Of a stretch of 64,000 nucleotides of DNA, positions 38,201-42,253 are shown piece by piece. The stretch comes from Imbricaverruca yamaguchii (Eukaryota; Arthropoda; Thecostraca; Neoverrucidae), in NCBI GenBank assembly GCA_034440575.1, contig JAOTOL010001181.1, positions 186,001-250,000 on the forward strand, read 5' to 3'. Every line of letters starts with the position of its first letter. Position 1 is the stretch's first letter. The position numbers and the translations under genes are program-made. The notes under the pieces are model-generated. The model saw only the letters and a program-made list of their open reading frames with translations. It did no database searches and was not told where the DNA came from.

Positions 38201-41200
38201 ATGTTGAGGTTGGGGGAAAACATGGGGGAAATTGATCAGAACCCTTTCTGAAGCTGTGAATGTGTATATTTTATGTCGGCCAAATTGTGCATAGATGGGC
38301 ATAAATAATTTATAATGACCCATAGCAACATTTGATGCCCACATGTACACATGTAACACAGCTATTGCATAACTAGGAGCTTAAGCAAGGCATCAATTTT
38401 GTTGGTTATTATCTGCAGTCAGTGCTACAAACACCCAAGATTTTGTAATTCTTACAGAGTATTAATACTTACCGTGAGGGTTTTGAACACAGGGATCGCT
38501 ATGGATGTATACTTGTGAGGATCTTAAGGGGCCTTAGTGGGAAGGCTATTACAATCATTGGTCAATGGAAAAATCTCCTGACACTGTCATTTCGTGTGAT
38601 TCATTATAATCGTTTGTCTTGAATTAACTCCTTCCATACTTGACCCGCCAGTAGCCAGGCGTAAATACCACCGCGACATCCCTCGCAGTGGCTTGAACAG
38701 CGTATGTTCCAAATATCTCTCGTCACCTCCTCGACCCATCATTGGAAAAGACTTCTGGATCCACGACTGCACTATTTCCATCTGTCCTGATTTCACTCCA
38801 CTCTCCCAACCCTTCCAATGACACCGTAGATGATAATTGCTCGGGAAAGCTGACCACATGTTGTCCAGCTTTGGTTCTACCTGGAAACGCTCTTGACATG
38901 ATAAGGCTCAAAATAAGCATTTCCCGAAAGTACCTTGGTTACCTCAATCATAATATCGCAATACGAAACGAAGACACATTGATCAGCATGACGAAATTTT
39001 TCATCTTGCGAAATACGCAATACTATCGCCACCACGTGGGTACCATATTCTGCTGTCAAAAGAGCTGAAAAAAACTTTCGAGAACAGTCGGTTGGTTGGT
39101 TATTGGTTTATACGACACATCGACCGTTGAGTCATGTTGCGTTGCCAATATCTCACGCCGATTGGTCGCGGGCGAAGAGTAGCGACAGGTGAGACTCGAA
39201 CCCACAACCTTTCGACTGTGAGACGAGGAACGTACCCCTAGACCACTCGTCCCCCTTCGAGGGCAGTCGGGAGTAGTATCATGCTGCCGATATAATGCCC
39301 ACATAGAACACACATTGGTATCATAATAGTTATAAAGGCTAATAAGAGGCTTGGTTGATAAACGCCTAACAAGAGCCACAGGGACCCCTCTGGGTTAAGA
39401 ATAGGGTGGGGGTGGAACAAAAGTTCAGCGCGTCCACTCAGGGGGTTAATATACAGATAATTTGAAGCACTGTCTTACCAATGCACTATGTGTTTATCAT
39501 TACATATACCCCGCCCATGGCCAAATAACATGTTGGCGACAGTGAACTTCGGAAGCGCACCGTCCGTGCGGTCGGCGGCGGCTCGGAGCCTTCTCAAAAC
39601 TCACCCCTACTGCCACGGACTACAGGGTCATCCGGCGCGCAGCTGACCAGAATCATGAAAAATGAGTGAGTGCGTACAAGCATAGCTAGTGATTAACGGT
39701 ATTCACAGTATTAACGGTAGGTGAGCACCTACCCATCTTTCACATCAGTGTAGGATTTCCATATTATTTTTCTTGGCAGTGGAGTACAAAATGTTTCAGC
39801 TGGAGTATGAAATTTTGGGCTGGAGAACCCAAAAAAATGCAAAATTGGAATCAGAAAAGGACAGCGAAATGAACCAGGGCCATACAATTTTTTGCCCCCC
39901 CCCCCCAAAAAAAAGAGAAGTTTTGTTGAAATTTCAAAATTTTGAGTTTTCAAGTTTTCTTCAATTTTCCTTTTATAATGGGTAGAGCAGACCGAGAAAC
40001 GTTGTTCAAAGTCAACTTGCTCTCATAAAAAATGCTTACTTTAGTCAAAAAAAAATATTTTAACTCTAATAAGCAAATATTCAAAATTAATAAGTAGTCA
40101 AAAATGGAGAAAAAATTAAACATTCCTCTGGTAAGTTTTGTTGCATCCCTAAAGATAAAAATACGCTGGAAGTTTCGTTGAAATATCTGTGTCCGTTAAA
40201 GCGTGACGACTGGTTGAACTTTCCTGCAAGTGACCTCACTTGACCCTGACTAACTCGTTGACCCTGGATGGCCTTACTTCAAAATTTTGAAACAGCATGC
40301 CAAATTGATGTGGGAAAAGGTATGCCAAGTTTTGGCGCGCTGCCTCACGCCTTTCGTTCACTGTCCGCGAAAAACGCGAGGGGGCGATTGAAGACCCCCC
40401 GAGACGGGACGGCTTAAATGAAATTGATAATGTTCATCGGTCGAGAACATCTGTGGTTCTTCATTCCTGACCAATGTCAGTAGGTCATTTGGAGTCGTGT
40501 CATGCGCCCAATTGGATCGGGACTTATCGGGAAAATTCCACCAGTCTCACCCGTTGGTCGATATTGCGGCTTCATGTCGCACTCAGAAGCTGGCATTGGC
40601 GCCACCCGCTTCTTACCCTGGCAGGGATGGCGGTGTTAAATACAGCTGGTCGGATTCGCTTACCCCAGCACTAGAAGTACAGCTGACCACGGGGCCGGCG
40701 AACAGCTGATGGCTCGGAGTAAATTTGGAACAAGTATTTCGGACCATTCACTGACACCGATGAACCCTAAATGCAGTTATATTTCAAGGCGCATGATTTA
40801 TCTTCGCACACATGTACAAAAAATTATTTGACAGTTATGCATAAGTGCACAAATGGCGTTGGTTTCTTGGTGTAATCGCCTCGGAGAACTTGCTTGATCA
40901 GGGGCCGATTTTCGTAAATTTGAAGTGATTTTCTTGCATTGAACGGGCTCCTAGTGTCTAAAAAAGTTGTCTCTTTAACAAAATGACCTTCGATTGCACA
41001 TTCAAAACACCTTTATGGCCAAGCGAGGCTTCAAGTATTTACTCCGGCGATACCAAGTACCCCCAGATTTGCCAACTAGGGATTTCTGGTTCTTGGCGAG
41101 CACTCCAGCACAAGTATCTAAAAATAACTATTAAATCGATATTGATTAATCTAAATATATCATATATAAGAATAAATATTGATAAATATTAAATCATACT

Positions 41201-42253
41201 TCATAAATATTGAATTAATTATTAACTATATTGACACAAACATAGCATCTTCACACATGTCATGAAGCGCCGCTTGCGCTAGACGATTTTAGCGCAACAC
41301 CGACGAGCATGTGCGGTACACTTTGTACTGCCTTTCAAAGATGTACTGTGACGTTGACTGGTCAGCGTGCAGGGATCGCTGAAACTGCTAGTTGTTTTCA
41401 GGTATAGACTTTGAGTGGTAGCACTCGACCAACAATGCTGTTCTTCGTTTTCCCTTCTGGATAACAAAATATTTAATTTAGTCTAGTCACAATCCTGGGA
41501 TACATAATGTATTGGTATGAATGACACCAGCAAACATCAGCTTTTCCAACACTGTTTCACATTATTAGACTCCAGATGGTTCAAACATCGTGCTGTATAC
41601 CCCGCCCCTTCCCCATATATGTTGGCACACAAATGGGAATCAGCATAAGGCGGGCCTCCAGTGTGTACTGACTTTTGCTCAATGGTAACAATGTATCATG
41701 CTAACATTAACAGAGGAAAAGCACCAGCTTTTGGTCATGCCAATACCATGTTTTTGAAACTAGAACTAGAGAAGATGCAATTCACATCCACCCATTGGAA
41801 TCACCAGGTCAAACCATAATAAGCAAGCATGATGAAAAAGCAAATATGCTCAATGTTTCCTTTAAAAAACAAACAAAACAAAAAGCAAACAAACAGAAGT
41901 TCATGCAATGACAAAAGAAGTACGTTCAGTGTAATTTCAGTGTACGAAGCTCCGTGTAGTGCACTGTGCTACAAGTACAAAAATTGGACAATATAATTGT
42001 TATCGAAGCTGACGTTGCCAGCTTGCTTTAGCAGTGCCTACACAGTGTGCCGGGTGACACACGTGCGGCTGCTCTGGCCAGACCCACCTCTCGGGTGTGC
42101 TGGTGAGCACGAGGCCGCCGTGGCGCCAGGCGACAGTGGCGGCCGGCGGCGGTCGGCAGTGCAGTGCCGCCGGCTGGCCGACACGCACCACCACGCTCTC
42201 CGGCTCCAGCGGCAGGTGGAGCGGGCCGGCCGCCGGCAGCGGGCCCGTCACGG
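3425..42253 (-). CDS. fra: Frazzled/DCC/neogenin netrin receptor (spliced gene, 5' exon not found)
   Basis: Single-pass axon-guidance receptor for netrin of the DCC/UNC-40/frazzled/neogenin family. Coding exons in mRNA order, minus strand: 42253-42088, 37668-37538, 34548-34264, 31710-31557, 30435-30293, 24608-24460, 23937-23808, 21491-21290, 20945-20669, 20006-19794, 17698-17398, 16453-16277, 15774-15572, 14346-14197, 13071-12909, 10888-10694, a possible 9724-9680, 9560-9419, 8874-8642, 6133-6020, 4286-3976 and 3523-3425. Every donor phase fits the next acceptor phase, and the total is 3983 coding bases with the stop. Order: four Ig, six fibronectin III, transmembrane helix, P1 (KPPDLWIHHDQTELRP), P2-like (HPLKSF), P3 (EMANLEGLMKDLNAI), then stop. 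This is the exact DCC-family architecture. The start codon and signal peptide are missing; the first visible exon begins in phase 1, so at least one more exon lies to the right. Introns are filled with minisatellites copied from the adjoining splice sites. Confidence 0.95.
3826..3998. repeat. 76-bp tandem repeat spanning an exon 3' end and donor
   Basis: About 2.3 copies. Each carries CCTGAGCGGCGCCAGCTCCT, that is the receptor exon end and its donor read on the other strand. The outer copies repeat the last about 25 exonic bases and the GTCAGT donor in the intron. Confidence 0.85.
3976..4286 (-). CDS. fra: fra exon: P2-like proline-rich cytoplasmic segment
   Basis: Phase 1 in, phase 0 out. 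It encodes APESHYGAGLGLASASSSE, PPAHPLKSFGCPAPPPPLAV and SPLKKPAFACSPRPADG. HPLKSF followed by a proline cluster corresponds to HPLRSF with PPP in DCC P2. The acceptor is CACATTGCAG and the donor CTCAGG|GTCAGT. A second in-phase donor, GCA|GTCAGT, would end the exon at 4006 and drop ten residues. The chosen donor lies in a 76-bp tandem repeat. Confidence 0.88.
5085..5368. repeat. Degenerate CAGGGTGTGATGG minisatellite
   Basis: A roughly 25-bp unit built around CAGGGTGTGATGG recurs about ten times with much drift. The same unit resumes after the MITE (5924-5955), so the transposon landed inside the array. No link to a splice site is visible. Confidence 0.75.
5369..5923. mobile_element. hAT-like MITE, copy 1 (555 bp)
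   Basis: It begins CAGTGTTCAAATAATG and ends AATAATTTACCACTG, so the termini are inverted CAGTG/CACTG with imperfect extension. It is flanked by a perfect 8-bp duplication GTCAGGGT (5361-5368 and 5924-5931), the hallmark of hAT transposition. It has no coding capacity. Internal sequence aligns with the copies at 10905 and 57752, including CAACGATAACGA and GATGTCGATTCAGTGTTCAG. Confidence 0.88.
6020..6133 (-). CDS. fra: fra exon: cytoplasmic segment between P1 and P2
   Basis: Phase 1 in and out, 38 codons. It encodes ANGTVETRPVYPRTQFSISR and a run of five prolines. The RPVYPRTQF segment resembles the spacer after P1 in invertebrate frazzled proteins. The acceptor is GTGTGTGCCGCAG, following a TG-rich tract, and the donor CCAG|GTGGGG. 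Confidence 0.88.
6134..8641. other. fra intron, unique sequence
   Basis: This 2.5-kb intron lies between the P1 exon and the next cytoplasmic exon. I see no repeat array, transposon or convincing exon in it. Short open frames here lack family resemblance and consistent splice phase. Confidence 0.5.
8642..8874 (-). CDS. fra: fra exon: cytoplasmic P1 motif
   Basis: Phase 2 in, phase 1 out. It encodes SYVKGQTGIGTPDL, then the P1 signature KPPDLWIHHDQTELRPM, the most conserved cytoplasmic block of DCC, neogenin, frazzled and UNC-40. A Ser/Arg/Asp-rich segment (CSTLRRHSPDFEPDD) follows. The acceptor is GTGTTTCGCAG and the donor AAAG|GTGGGT. Confidence 0.96.
9149..9208 (-). mobile_element. Ultra-short hairpin element, copy a (60 bp)
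   Basis: It contains GGGCACATCAACTGCATTGG and ends CATACAGCGCCC, flanked by 7-bp AAACGAT repeats (9142-9148, 9209-9215). In the minus sense it reads GGGCGCT...GTGCCC plus a TA-rich tail, as in the other copies. Confidence 0.6.
9419..9560 (-). CDS. fra: fra exon: transmembrane helix
   Basis: Phase 1 in, phase 2 out. A Gly-rich stretch leads into HLLYVVAACAVTLLLVVVI and IVTVCLCKRKPS: about 25 hydrophobic residues followed by the basic stop-transfer CKRK. This places the membrane directly after FN3 domain 6, as in DCC. The donor is AAGAG|GTAGGA. The acceptor tract is weak (GGCGGCCGGCAG). Confidence 0.9.
9680..9724 (-). CDS. fra: Possible fra juxtamembrane mini-exon
   Basis: A 45-base candidate between AAGCTGACAG and TATG|GTGAGC encodes VLHREWRQPPRADGYG once spliced. 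It keeps phase 1 on both sides and has no stop. The neighbouring exons also join in frame without it, so it could be an alternative exon or chance. DCC receptors have a poorly conserved spacer here, so similarity cannot decide. Confidence 0.4.
9977..10033 (-). mobile_element. Ultra-short hairpin element, copy b (57 bp)
   Basis: It contains GGGCGCATCGACTTCATTGG and is flanked by near-identical direct repeats, TATCCGGCAATCCA (9963-9976) and TATCCGGCAGTCAA (10034-10047). The terminal GCGCCC arm is degraded here. The rest of this intron (9725-10693) shows only the degenerate repeat next to the exon. Confidence 0.7.
10505..10700. repeat. Degenerate CCTGACCTGG repeat at fra FN3-6 donor
   Basis: CAGGTCAG-type units of about 20-25 bp adjoin and include the donor CTCAG|GTCAGA of the 10694-10888 exon on the minus strand. 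The copies are poorly conserved. Confidence 0.55.
10694..10888 (-). CDS. fra: fra exon: second half of FN3 domain 6
   Basis: Phase 1 in and out. It encodes GYVIQYTADRSLPDREW, GDQMTTTLTDLTP and VYWFRIQARNAAGNSPVS, close to DCC YYFRIQARNSKGVGPLS. The acceptor is GTGTCTGGACAG and the donor CTCAG|GTCAGA. The MITE at 10905 begins only 17 bp upstream of this exon. Confidence 0.95.
10905..11386. mobile_element. hAT-like MITE, copy 2
   Basis: It aligns with copy 1 over most of its length (GTAATGTTATTTAAAATTCT, CAACGATAACGAAACAAAC, GATTCAGTGTTCAGTAAGTG). The termini are decayed (CGCTG at the start, CACTC near the end) and no clean 8-bp duplication remains, so it is older. Its left end is 17 bp from a receptor exon acceptor. 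Confidence 0.75.
11387..12049. other. fra intron segment, nothing recognised
   Basis: About 660 bp between the MITE and the minisatellite. I see no gene, repeat or transposon feature. Confidence 0.5.
12050..12465. repeat. 20-bp minisatellite resembling the fra FN3-6a donor
   Basis: About 20 copies of CCGGCCACTGACCGTCCCTA. On the minus strand each unit reads GACGGTCAGTGGCCGGG, identical to the junction GACG|GTCAGTGGCCGGG of the exon at 12909-13071, including the GT donor. About 440 bp of other intron (12466-12908) separates array and exon, with short related pieces near the exon. Confidence 0.88.
12909..13071 (-). CDS. fra: fra exon: end of FN3 domain 5 and first half of FN3 domain 6
   Basis: Phase 0 in, phase 1 out. 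It encodes SSWSLIVVNSTHEAAPSTPP, RDLTIVQSEDNPAIINLSW and QPPKTPNGKID, matching DCC YEAAPTSAPKDLT and SWQPPLEANGKI. The donor is GACG|GTCAGTGGCCGGG; this 17-base junction is the unit of the 20-bp array at 12050-12465. Confidence 0.94.
13080..13760. repeat. 80-bp minisatellite upstream of fra FN3-6a acceptor
   Basis: About 8.5 copies, some shortened, of a unit with GGCACCGGCCCGGTCTCAGA and CCAGCCCGAGCTACGTCAGC. It starts within 10 bp of the exon. The acceptor-proximal intron GACCGGGCCGGCGTCGTG matches the unit segment GACCGGGCCGGTGCCGTG. Confidence 0.9.
14120..14175 (-). mobile_element. Ultra-short hairpin element, copy c (56 bp)
   Basis: Flanked by a perfect 16-bp duplication ATGGGTGCTGCTCAGA (14104-14119 and 14176-14191). 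The whole insert is 56 bp: a TGATGATGAAT head, then GGGGCGCATCGACTGCCAGG and TTTTGCGTCCAT. The duplication ends 5 bp from a receptor donor site. Confidence 0.88.
14197..14346 (-). CDS. fra: fra exon: second half of FN3 domain 5
   Basis: Phase 0 in and out, 50 codons. It encodes RMYQVRYATQANPDNY, MLENLRPATTYEFSVQAVK. The acceptor is CGATTGGCAG and the donor GTCAAG|GTTGGT. A 56-bp mobile element with its target-site duplication sits only 5 bp inside the downstream intron. Confidence 0.94.
14360..14520. repeat. Degenerate about 50-bp repeat near fra FN3-5b acceptor
   Basis: Three to four diverged units share CGATACATCTGCC and CACATCTGTCACATTGTT. They lie just upstream (in mRNA sense) of the acceptor at 14347. 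Confidence 0.5.
14529..14587 (-). mobile_element. Ultra-short hairpin element, copy d
   Basis: It contains TTATTTGGGTTTAGGGATCG and CATACAGCGCCC, matching the other copies. I could not define a clean target-site duplication. Confidence 0.6.
14790..15590. repeat. 36-bp minisatellite copied from fra FN3-5a exon end
   Basis: About 21 copies of CAGTACCTGGTTGGGCAGGG plus AGTAGTGGGCATAGCG. On the minus strand every unit reads CTCCCTGCCCAACCAG|GTACT, which is the last 16 exonic bases and donor of the exon at 15572. Divergence rises with distance from the exon. Confidence 0.93.
15572..15774 (-). CDS. fra: fra exon: second half of FN3 domain 4 and first half of FN3 domain 5
   Basis: Phase 1 in, phase 0 out. 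It encodes AEYVVSLRALNAAGNGTPIY, a 20-residue linker, then VIPTGLKV and VVLYWTDRSLPNQ. The acceptor is CCGCCCGGCAG and the donor AACCAG|GTACTG. This exon end (CTCCCTGCCCAACCAG) plus donor is the unit of the 36-bp array downstream. Confidence 0.95.
16099..16143 (-). mobile_element. Ultra-short hairpin element, copy e
   Basis: It contains GTGCATCAACTTCATTGGCT and ATATAGCGCCC, with the usual TA-rich head. No clear duplication is visible. Confidence 0.55.
16277..16453 (-). CDS. fra: fra exon: first half of FN3 domain 4
   Basis: Phase 1 in and out. It encodes EDTITVVWSPPRNTNILVRG, YTIGWGRG and KQHFYVIKDL, the counterpart of DCC NIVVRGYIIGYG. The donor is CTCG|GTGAGC. An alternative acceptor 9 bases further out (start 16462) is also in phase and would add three residues. 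Confidence 0.92.
17398..17698 (-). CDS. fra: fra exon: FN3 domain 3 body and linker to FN3 domain 4
   Basis: Phase 0 in, phase 1 out. It shows VVVRWEPPPAEHRNGPLTG, YKIRYKR, AEYLVKMAALTANGTGP and AVPDRPASLV, matching the TGYKIRHRK and VPDQPSSL segments of DCC FN3. The donor is CGTAG|GTGAGT. The acceptor CACACCCAG plus the first 12 exonic bases recur as the unit of the 82-bp array to the right. Confidence 0.95.
17690..18420. repeat. 82-bp minisatellite containing the fra FN3-3 acceptor
   Basis: About nine copies, spacing exactly 82 bp near the exon. Each holds CTGGGTGTGCAGTTCACGG and ACTACCACGC. On the minus strand that is CTGCACACCCAG followed by a version of the first 12 exonic bases, so every unit carries an acceptor AG plus exon start. 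Confidence 0.93.
18421..19490. repeat. Degenerate CAC/ACC-rich tandem repeats
   Basis: Two parts. At 18421-18990, short ACCATCACCAC-type units are scrambled. At 18991-19490, units of 59 to about 120 bp share CACACAGCATGAGTTATCAT and GCCGACACCCGACACCACCG. It occupies most of this intron; no relation to the flanking splice sites is clear. Confidence 0.75.
19794..20006 (-). CDS. fra: fra exon: second half of FN3 domain 2 and start of FN3 domain 3
   Basis: Phase 0 in and out. It encodes YTIRVSAVNADGPGPS, the FN2 tyrosine-corner region, and the next-domain opening KPSETPQNITIETSSDT, equivalent to SAPPQNVSL in DCC. The acceptor is GTGTGACCCAG and the donor GACACG|GTGGGT. Confidence 0.93.
20183..20229. 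repeat. (TA)n microsatellite
   Basis: An uninterrupted TA run of about 47 bp in the intron between the FN3-1b and FN3-2b exons. Confidence 0.95.
20375..20680. repeat. 22-27 bp minisatellite copied from a fra donor
   Basis: About 12 copies. On the minus strand the unit GTCAGGCAGACACGTGGCCCAG repeats the exon end ACGTGGTCCAG and its GTCAGG donor (exon 20669-20945). Every copy keeps CAG|GTC. Confidence 0.9.
20669..20945 (-). CDS. fra: fra exon: second half of FN3 domain 1 and first half of FN3 domain 2
   Basis: Phase 2 in, phase 0 out. It shows RERVLNTS (DCC has RERALNT here), DTEYVFRVVANTAGAAG as the FN1 tyrosine corner, then LLASWAAVTPPPLHYTLYVV starting FN2. The acceptor is GCTCCCCCCAG and the donor GTCCAG|GTCAGG. 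The donor is repeated many times in the 22-27 bp array just downstream. Confidence 0.93.
21093..21126. repeat. (TTTGTAC)n microsatellite
   Basis: Almost five perfect copies of the 7-mer TTTGTAC in a receptor intron. Confidence 0.95.
21290..21491 (-). CDS. fra: fra exon: linker and first half of FN3 domain 1
   Basis: Phase 1 in, phase 2 out. A Gly/Ser/Ala-rich linker precedes APREVTARVVGARFVTLTW and FYTVTYRRLDSE, matching the A-B-C strands of DCC FN1. The donor is GAGAG|GTGAGT. Three in-phase acceptors (starting at 21491, 21455 or about 21430) differ only in linker length; I took the longest. Very GC-rich. Confidence 0.88.
21492..23329. other. fra intron, mostly unique sequence
   Basis: The first 1.8 kb upstream of the FN3-1 exon. 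I see no array, transposon or exon before the 95-bp minisatellite begins at 23330. Confidence 0.5.
23330..23815. repeat. 95-bp minisatellite copied from fra Ig4b exon end
   Basis: Five copies. On the minus strand each has a diverged exon end (GCCGCCCGCCTCACTGTCCT), a nested 16-bp triplication of TCACTGTCCTGCCGCC, and the donor GCAAG|GTACAGTGTGC. The true junction CCGCCAG|GTACAGTGTGC is the last unit. Confidence 0.93.
23808..23937 (-). CDS. fra: fra exon: second half of Ig domain 4
   Basis: Phase 0 in, phase 1 out. It encodes HSLRILGLVERDAGVYQCFA and then TNSAGDVQTAARLSVLPP, the conserved LRILG-x-V and YQC motifs of DCC-family Ig4. The acceptor is GACTTGCTCAG and the donor CCGCCAG|GTACAG. A 95-bp array copied from this exon end follows. 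Confidence 0.95.
23938..24315. other. fra intron between the Ig4 halves, unique part
   Basis: About 380 bp with no recognisable feature before the 57-bp repeat. Confidence 0.5.
24316..24470. repeat. 57-bp tandem repeat carrying the fra Ig4a donor
   Basis: Three copies of CCTGCAGTCCAGAAACCCTG plus TAACTCGCCCCACCTTCGAA. On the minus strand each unit holds TTCGAAG|GTGGGGCGAG or a variant, mirroring the real junction TTCAAG|GTGGGGCGAG. Confidence 0.9.
24460..24608 (-). CDS. fra: fra exon: first half of Ig domain 4
   Basis: Phase 1 in, phase 0 out. It encodes APTFEERPGDTTAVQKED, VELRCQARGVPPPTITW and KNGEKLHNSDYFK, which lines up with the DCC-family Ig4 segment ending NG-x4-SDYF. The donor is TTCAAG|GTGGGG, followed by a 57-bp tandem repeat carrying the same donor. 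Confidence 0.95.
25600..25800. repeat. 16-bp minisatellite
   Basis: About 12 copies of GACAGCGAACTGTGCT with a few substitutions. It is not next to an exon. Confidence 0.88.
28370..28431 (-). mobile_element. Ultra-short hairpin element, copy f (62 bp)
   Basis: Flanked by a perfect 13-bp duplication CCATCCCCTACTG (28357-28369, 28432-28444). The insert has a TGATTGATTGATTGATT-like head, TTTGGGCTTAAGGGCGCGCC and TTTAGCGCCC, so the two GGGCGC/GCGCCC arms can pair. It is the clearest copy. Confidence 0.9.
30293..30435 (-). CDS. fra: fra exon: second half of Ig domain 3
   Basis: Phase 2 in, phase 1 out. It encodes FYLGVSSLQIIGVQ, then EEDSGTYQCRVVNRIDSADA and ends VLRVI. The acceptor is GTGTATCGACAG and the donor CATAG|GTCAGT. 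The acceptor tract GTACTGTGGTGTATC is itself the unit of the adjoining 0.8-kb minisatellite. Confidence 0.93.
30440..31255. repeat. 24-bp minisatellite extending the fra Ig3b acceptor tract
   Basis: About 33 units of ACACCACAGTACCGTCACACACGAT, some joined into higher-order units. On the minus strand they read GTACTGTGGTGTATC, the same tract that leads into the real acceptor GTGTATCGACAG of the exon at 30435. Confidence 0.92.
31330..31600. repeat. About 62-bp repeat copied from fra Ig3a exon end and donor
   Basis: Four units counting the real one. On the minus strand the intronic copies read CTCAAGGACGGCACCAC, ATAGACA and TTGAGT-like donor remnants, that is roughly 30 exonic bases plus intron start. 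One copy keeps CCGTGAGTGTC, close to the true TC|GTGAGTGGC. Confidence 0.9.
31557..31710 (-). CDS. fra: fra exon: first half of Ig domain 3
   Basis: Phase 1 in, phase 2 out. It encodes APSFAARPVDTEARLGD, then VTLDCAANGNPPPSITWLK. The acceptor is CGGCTGCAG (another AG lies 13 bases inside but does not fit the phase). The donor is ATGTC|GTGAGT. Three diverged copies of the exon end and donor lie next to it in the intron. Confidence 0.92.
31711..34263. other. fra intron between Ig2 and Ig3
   Basis: A 2.55-kb intron without arrays or recognisable transposons. It is the only long intron on the left half that looks plain. Confidence 0.5.
34264..34548 (-). CDS. fra: fra exon: complete Ig domain 2
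   Basis: Phase 1 in and out, the usual symmetric Ig exon. It shows ARFPC (first Cys), FSWLRNDQPL (core Trp), ALVLPSGALELDQVRMQ and DSGTYVCRADNAMG, very close to the DCC Ig2 segment with VLPSGAL. The donor is CGCG|GTGAGA. The acceptor CCTACGGCAG is the template of the 32-bp array that follows to the right. Confidence 0.95.
34553..35175. repeat. 32-bp minisatellite containing the fra Ig2 acceptor
   Basis: About 19 copies of GGGTCAGCCCACGGTCGGTA plus CATACTGCCGCA. On the minus strand each gives GGCTGACCCTGCGGCAG, matching the true acceptor GGCTGACCCTACGGCAG. A homopolymer block at 35029-35067 interrupts it. Confidence 0.93.
35176..35440. repeat. Degenerate GCCGTCAGTACC repeats
   Basis: Imperfect 12-15 bp units (CCGTCAGTACC, GCCGATACCGC) follow the 32-bp array. 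Their origin is unclear. Confidence 0.6.
35532..35587 (+). mobile_element. Ultra-short hairpin element, copy g (56 bp, opposite orientation)
   Basis: Flanked by ACAGTTGAGACGAG (35518-35531) and ACAGTTCACACGAG (35588-35601), 12 of 14 identical. The insert runs GCGCTACATAACCAG, AGTTGATGCGCCCATAAAC and a tail TTCAATCAATCA. It is in the orientation opposite to copies a-f. Confidence 0.82.
36016..37559. repeat. 47-bp minisatellite copied from fra Ig1b exon end and donor
   Basis: About 33 copies, very homogeneous. On the minus strand each unit is ACGGCCTCCCTCCAGCTG and GCAG|GTACTGTACCACGG plus GCCGCTGCAGG: the last 22 exonic bases, the donor and about 25 intronic bases. Single-base indels alter a few units. 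It is open in nearly all six frames, so the long open frames over it are by-products. Confidence 0.96.
37538..37668 (-). CDS. fra: fra exon: second half of Ig domain 1
   Basis: Phase 2 in, phase 1 out. It encodes NNTLAFDAV, then SDQGQYQCQV with the second Ig cysteine, and ends LLSRTASLQLA, like the ISRTAKVAVA end of DCC Ig1. The donor is GGCAG|GTACTG. The last 22 exonic bases together with the donor are repeated about 33 times immediately downstream (36016-37559). Confidence 0.92.
37676..37980. repeat. About 25-bp minisatellite upstream of fra Ig1b acceptor
   Basis: About 12 units of CACAATACCGCCATAGTGTG. On the minus strand they resemble the acceptor tract GTGCTGTGCCGCCAG of the exon at 37668, though less exactly than at other junctions. 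Confidence 0.75.
37981..42087. other. fra intron between the Ig1 halves, right part
   Basis: AT-rich intron of about 4.1 kb. It contains the SINE at 39091-39255 and a C13A8 homopolymer near 39895. Nothing else is recognised. Confidence 0.5.
39091..39255 (-). mobile_element. tRNA-derived SINE, family 2, copy 1
   Basis: On the minus strand it begins GGGGGACGAGTGGTCTAGGG, has B-box GGGTTCGAGTCTCACC, a core CGACCAATCGGCGTGAGATA and a tail of AACC repeats. Near-identical 14-bp duplications flank it: TTCGAGAACAGTCG (39077-39090) and TTCGAGGGCAGTCG (39256-39269). Confidence 0.9.
42088..42253 (-). CDS. fra: fra exon: first half of Ig domain 1
   Basis: Phase 1 in, phase 2 out. It encodes GPLHLPLEPESVVVRVGQ, then ALHC with the first Ig cysteine, and VAWRHGG with the core Trp, matching DCC-family Ig1. 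The acceptor is CACCTGTGCGCCAG and the donor GAGAG|GTGGGT. This is the most 5' exon I could find; about 15 residues precede the Ig strand. The acceptor side merges into a minisatellite whose units repeat the acceptor sequence. Confidence 0.88.

Noticed and set aside
3425..42253. Sidekick or another Ig/FN3 receptor as identity
   Set aside because: Only six FN3 domains, and the P1 and P3 motifs are specific to the DCC/neogenin/frazzled family.
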